From positions 1-13,881 of the forward strand of contig NWUY0304790701.1 of assembly GCA_004151065.3 (NCBI GenBank): DNA of 13,881 nt, given 5' to 3'. The translations under genes were made by a program, and so were the position numbers. The DNA comes from Larix sibirica (lineage: Eukaryota > Streptophyta > Pinopsida > Pinales > Pinaceae). This document shows, in pieces, positions 9,761 to 13,881 of the stretch (its first letter is position 1; every line of letters starts with the position of its first letter). Under the pieces are notes generated by a model. That model was given only the letters and a program-made list of their open reading frames with translations, was not told the DNA's origin and searched no databases.

Positions 9761-9795
9761 TAGAAATTGTGAATATTTTCTTGGAAAATAAAAGT

Positions 9796-11589
9796 TGAAT
9801 GCAATAAGTCATAAAAGACAAATAAACACCTAGGATCATGTCAAACTCCATCTAAGTAGTTGTGTTCATTCATGTCCATATGAGAATATATACTAACACC
9901 CATGTCCAATTTATCTAACCAATATCAACAACTAAAGCATTTGTCTAGTGCACTAAAGTGGCTCGTAAATATCCATGGAGTAACTAGTAAACTCACAATT
10001 ACTGACCACTAGGTGGCACATATACAACATCCAATTTTTAACTAATACTAAGAACCACAACTTGTGTCTAGTGCACTTGAGCAGCTCAAAAATGTCCACT
10101 AAAACACTAGTCTATTTTGACCACTAAGACATAGTAGTTATAGATGGAACCCTCATAAATGCCCACTAAGACAAGTAGTGATGCATACAATAAGTCATAA
10201 GAAAATAGACTCCTAACCAAGTCAAATTTGATCATGTGCAAAAGGGTGCCACATTCATGATCATATGAACACATATACGGAGTCCAATTTTTAACCAACA
10301 TCAACAACCAAATAATTTGTCTAGTGCACTAGATCACACCATAAAATGTCCACTAAAACACTAGTCTATTTAAAATTAATGGACATTAAGACACATAGTA
10401 GTTAGAGATGGAACCTTCATCAATGTCCACTAAGAAATGTAGGGTTGCATGCAATAAGTCAAAAAAGACAAATAGACTCCTAACACCAAGTCAAACTTGA
10501 TAAGTGCATAGGTGTGGCAAATCCATGATCATATGGACACGAATACAAAGGTTGTAGCATAAACATGCTACGATTTGGACTTTTTCAGTTATATTTTTTC
10601 AACCATTTTTACCTGAAATTGGGTCAAAGTTTAAGAAGAATGGTTGGAATTGCAAATATAAGTTATTGAGATTGCACAATCTAGGTGCAATATGGGTATT
10701 TGAGGGCATTGAATCCATTTATGCATTCAAAAATGCAATTTCAACATTGGAAAATTGCAATTTGATCAAAGATTGTATAGTCAAATTCTGGTGATTATAG
10801 CTGAAAAAAATCCAAATCATATAATGTTTAGAGTACTTCTATACATAGTTCAATTTTAACTAGAATCAACAACTAAAGCATTTTTCTAATGCACTAGAGT
10901 TGTTCACAAAGTCCACTAAAACACCAATATACATATAATTAATGACCACCAAGACAAATAGCGGTTATAAATGGAACCCTCGTAAATGTTCACTAAGACA
11001 AGTAGGGGTGCATATAGTAAGTCATAAAAGACAAATTGACACCTAAAACCAAGTCAAATTTGATCAATTCTAGCATTGTGTAACATTCATGATCATATGG
11101 ACACATATACTACATCAATTTTTCAACCAACATCAACAACTATTACATTTGTCTAATGCACTAAAGCGACTGATAATTGTCCATTAAAATGCTATTCTAC
11201 ATGCAATTAATGACCACTAATATATACAGTTCGGTGATAGATGAAACCTTTGTAAATTTCCACTAAGATAAGATAAAATGCATAGAATAAGTCATTAAAG
11301 ATATATATATACCTAAAACCAATTCAAAATTGATCAATTCTAGCTTTGTGATGCATTCATGGTCGCATGGACACATATGTACTACATCAAATTTTTAACC
11401 ACCATCAACAACTAAATCATTTGTCTAGTGATCTAGAGTGTCTCATAAATGTCCACTAATGCTTATAAGTGTCTACTAATATAGGTAGATGGTTCCTCAT
11501 AAATGTACACTAAGACAAGTAGGAATGAATACAATAAGTCATATAAGACAAATAGACACCTAGTACCGACTCAAACTTGATCACAATAG
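9796..11589. repeat. Satellite-like tandem array, main block
   Basis: Degenerate monomers recur in the same order: AATAAGTCATAAAAGACAAATA, AAGTCAAA.TTGATCA, a CATATGGACACATATAC phrase, CAATTTTTAACCAACATCAACAACTAAA, TTTGTCTAGTGCACTA, and AAATGTCCACTAA. The anchor CAACAACTA or a variant occurs at 9926, about 10050, 10302, 10867, 11134 and 11406. Intervals are about 250-285 bp once the inserted element is removed; the 9926-10050 interval is a half-deleted monomer. ORFs here are short and not gene-like. Confidence 0.85.
10554..10836. mobile_element. MITE-like insertion with inverted terminal repeats
   Basis: A 283-bp block unrelated to the satellite interrupts one monomer. Its ends are imperfect inverted repeats of about 40 bases: GATTTGGAC-TTTTTCAG-TTATA on the left matches the reverse complement of the right end, at roughly 80% identity. 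The left end also holds a perfect seven-bp hairpin, GTAGCAT-AAAC-ATGCTAC. The interior has several TGCAATT-type motifs and no ORF. A clean target-site duplication is not seen, so the superfamily is open. Confidence 0.6.
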
Positions 11590-11858
11590 TATATTTTTTT
11601 CTTGGAAATAAATCTCTTGGAAAATTTCAGGGACTTCCTCCCATTCCGAGGATGATACCCATTGTAGAGTAGGTGGTGTAGACTCGATGCACCTAACCCA
11701 CTTGGAATCGACCCAAGGAATTGTACATGTTGAATTACCAACAATTTACTAACAACAGAAGCACCAACCATTGAGCTACCTCTTGGGGATACTCTAGAGT
11801 GACTTTACATTAAGGAATGATTTAATAAGTGGACAAACTAAACCTTTCTGACAAGTCT
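11590..11858 (-). mobile_element. tRNA-like SINE candidate, copy 1
   Basis: Read on the minus strand, TAGCTCAATGG (11778-11768) resembles a tRNA A box and GGGTCGATTCC (11714-11704) resembles a B box, 64 bases start to start. The element continues to an A-rich end near 11590, against satellite sequence. A short ORF across it is incidental. The box match, orientation and A-rich end suggest a tRNA-derived SINE; the family is not identified. Confidence 0.5.
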
Positions 11859-12097
11859 ATTTTTTCTTACCATTCCCCCATTTTGAGGATGGTACGTATT
11901 GTAAATAAAGTGTCATGGGATTAGTGCACCTAATCCATTGGGAACCAAACCAGAGACCTATGCAACACACCAAATTGCTAATAATTTCCTCACAATTATG
12001 GCATCAATTGACTAATCTAACCCTCAAGGGTACTTTAGAGTTTCTCTATATTAAGGAGTGAGGTAACAAGTTGGAAAACGCATCCTTACCAATGAGT
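11859..12097 (-). mobile_element. Second diverged copy of the SINE candidate, head to tail
   Basis: This block aligns with copy 1 in the same orientation, sharing phrases such as GAGGATG.TAC..ATTGTA, GCACCTAA and TTAAGGA.TGA. Its A-box-like (12015-12005) and B-box-like (11951-11941) positions are also 64 bases apart but degenerate. It starts at GTCTATTTTTTCTT, and the same phrase recurs at its far end near 12098. Confidence 0.5.
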
Positions 12098-12288
12098 CTA
12101 TTTTTTCTAGCCACGAAAGTTTCGCCCCTATCTACTTGAATTGTAAAACCCTTAGGGGAAAAGTCTCATGGATGTACTTCCAATCAATAAGTTGGAAATA
12201 TAACTTATGTCCAAAATCCTACTGGATTTGGGAGATAATTTCCACTTGAAATGATGTAAGTTTATCCAATTCTTAACTTATTCATCTT
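12098..12288. other. Unassigned sequence between SINE copies and satellite
   Basis: The sequence contains inverted fragments (for example GCCCCTA and TAGGGGAA) but no ORF or known element. It resembles neither the satellite nor the SINE candidate. Confidence 0.4.
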
Positions 12289-12600
12289 GTATTCATAGTC
12301 ATATTGATAGGTATACTATATCCAAGGGATGAAATCTCAAAATCTCATACAACATTGTGTCAAAGAATTTTAGACAACATTCTATTGTGATAGATGAACA
12401 TGTCATTTATCATTAAATCTACATCCCTTTTACAAGTTAACTCATTAATATTGTGTTCAACATCAACAACTAAAGCATTTATCTGGTGCATTGCTAACTC
12501 ATAAATGTGCATTATAGCACAAATGTCTATATGGTGATTAGAAGAAAACCCCTCATAAGTGTCCATTATGATATGTAGGTCTATACAATAATAAATTAAT
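12289..12600. repeat. Diverged right end of the satellite-like array
   Basis: Satellite phrases return: TATTCATAGTCATATTGATAGGTATACTATATCCAA, then CATCAACAACTAAAGCATTTATCTGGTGCATT at about 12461, then CTCATAAGTGTCCATTATGA. The copies are more diverged than those to the left, as often seen at array edges. Confidence 0.65.
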
Positions 12601-12870
12601 AAACTTAGGTATCTAGAACTTGGTAAAGCCTCGACTGTTAGATCAAGTGATCATGAGCCAAACATGAGATCTCCCTACCCCCCAAATTTGGGGAGGTCAT
12701 AGATACGACTCTCTTGATCCCCTCGGGGTTAGGCTCTTTAATCAAGGCCGACAATTTACCCTATTTACCATCCATAAATCACAGAAAAATACTGAGAATA
12801 TTTTCCATACAGTTGTTCCTTGATAAAAGGATCTAAAACTTTGTAAAATTTGATCATTAAAATAACCTTA

Positions 12871-12920
12871 CATTCATAATCATATGAATATATACCATTC
12901 ATAATCATATGAATATATAC
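12871..12920. repeat. Perfect 25-bp tandem duplication
   Basis: CATTCATAATCATATGAATA plus TATAC occurs at 12871-12895 and again, without a difference, at 12896-12920. Perfect identity suggests a recent event. Confidence 0.97.
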
Positions 12921-13068
12921 CACATCAAAGGCCAAATGTCCATATAACATAGCCTCAAAGATATTTGACCAACCCATTCTCAGTAAACAGTAAACACCTC
13001 ACATCAAAGGCCAAATGTCCATATAACATAGCCTCAAAGATATTTGACCAACCCATTCTCAGTAAACA
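12921..13068. repeat. Identical 69-bp duplication, offset 79 bp
   Basis: The copy at 12921-12989 beginning CACATCAAAGGCCAAATGTC is repeated identically at 13000-13068. The linker GTAAACACCT differs from the DNA after the second copy by a small slipped GTAAACA segment. Together with the adjacent 25-bp duplication this marks a site of recent slippage or repair. Confidence 0.95.
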
Positions 13069-13881
13069 CCTCACTCATCATTATGCACTTTAAGTATGAT
13101 GGTGAGTAAAGTGTTTACTTTAAACATGTTAGTTAAAAATAACCAAAAATAAGATGCATAATGATAAATGTTCTCTCTCGTTCCATGATAATAAAGTGCT
13201 CAATGAAAATGAAAATCTTAGTTAAAACGATCTTAAAGAAACTTTTTAAAAAATATAAAATTTATCAAAAATAATATAATTACAATTCTGTTATAGGTTG
13301 ACTATGCTTTTGAGTTTTTAAATATCATATATAATTATGTCATATTAATATTGTGAATACAGTTGTTGAATATTTGTCTATAAAACCAATCAAACATTGA
13401 AATTTGTCATCATTTTAATTTTTCATCTTTGTCATCCATTCACTTAGTGGATCCACACCATATCTCATGTCTCACTATATCTCATTGTGCAATCTATGTT
13501 GTCCACCTACATAATTCTAATTGTTTCTATTCTCTTCTTTGCTAGTTCCAAAGCCATATCTCATTATGCAGTCTCCACCATCCACCTACACAATTCTCAT
13601 TGTACATGACCGATTATGCCACCTACTTAGCCAAAATAAATCATAAGTTTGTTATCGAAGTTTTTCACATGATTCATGCTATTTGGATGAGGTAGTGAGA
13701 GAGAAATTATTGTGGGAGTTGTTGTTGTGGGAAGAGCCTAGTTCTTGGTATTTGGATGAGGCAAAGAGAGAGAAGTTATGGGGGAATTCGTGCCAAACCA
13801 TAGCCAACTACAATGTAAAGCAAGGTCTCCCCTAAGCGATCATCACATTTTTGTTAGAGAAAAAACCCTCTACCTAGTTAC
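13069..13881. other. AT-rich right flank, no gene recognised
   Basis: No ORF of note is present. An imperfect repeat of CCATATCTCAT...CCACCTACA.AATTCT.ATTGT occurs near 13459-13522 and 13552-13600. A 31-base near-repeat starting TATTTGGATGAGG lies at 13680-13710 and 13749-13779 with about four differences. The window may end in the middle of a further repeat. Confidence 0.5.

Larger units (their letters stand above)
8188..9795 (-). mobile_element. 5'-truncated LINE (non-LTR retrotransposon), decayed
   Basis: The element lies on the minus strand with its 3' end at the left: an AATAAA-type signal (8214-8219 on the plus strand as TTTATT), then two short A-runs ending against the satellite at 8188. 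Its only coding remains are a reverse-transcriptase zinc-binding segment and an RNase H domain; the endonuclease and reverse transcriptase core are absent. The right boundary is estimated from where satellite sequence resumes. The segment from about 9490 to 9795 is not clearly LINE and may be a separate piece. No clear target-site duplication was found. Confidence 0.75.

Noticed and set aside
7738-12600. Possible CRISPR array or centromeric satellite
   Set aside because: The units are long, degenerate and without uniform spacers, so it is not CRISPR. A centromeric role cannot be argued from one short, interrupted array.
10107-12977. Several minus-strand ORFs of 66-70 codons
   Set aside because: They fall on satellite monomers, the SINE candidate or recent duplications, and do not share a conserved frame between repeat copies.

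Overview
The window looks like nuclear DNA of a seed plant. It holds one spliced plant transcription-factor gene with GT-AG introns, long AT-rich intergenic DNA, a decayed plant-type LINE, a tRNA-like SINE candidate and a satellite-like tandem array. No bacterial-style operon, phage, CRISPR array or rRNA gene is visible. A gymnosperm source is possible, because the gene mixes ANT-like and BBM/PLT-like signatures, but this is a weak inference and no species can be named.

Positions 1-1318 lie downstream of the gene and contain only a doubtful minus-strand ORF. Positions 1319-5443 (minus strand) carry the one clear gene, an AINTEGUMENTA-LIKE (AIL) AP2/ERF factor with two AP2 domains. I assembled nine coding exons with consistent reading phase, including a 9-nt micro-exon, giving 816 codons plus stop. 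Positions 5444 to about 6100 hold the probable leader and core promoter: a TATAAATA box, three short upstream ORFs, a stem-loop just before the ATG, and a 68-codon in-frame stretch without a stop.

Positions 6100-7300 are upstream intergenic DNA with small repeats. From about 7738 to 12600 runs a degenerate tandem array (spacing about 216-285 bp) that has been opened by other elements: a 5'-truncated LINE (about 8188-9795, minus), a small element with inverted terminal repeats (10554-10836), and a head-to-tail pair of tRNA-like SINE candidates (about 11590-12097). Subtracting the LINE and the small element restores one monomer length (about 270-282 bp) in each case, which supports the nested-insertion reading. 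Positions 12600-13881 are AT-rich with recent local duplications and no recognisable gene.

Only the AIL gene appears functional. Its product would be a nuclear regulator of meristem, organ or embryo growth. The rest reads as its regulatory flank and repeat-rich neighbourhood. I found no convincing new biological system. The points most worth checking are the mosaic AIL signature, the unusual leader, and the layered repeat insertions.
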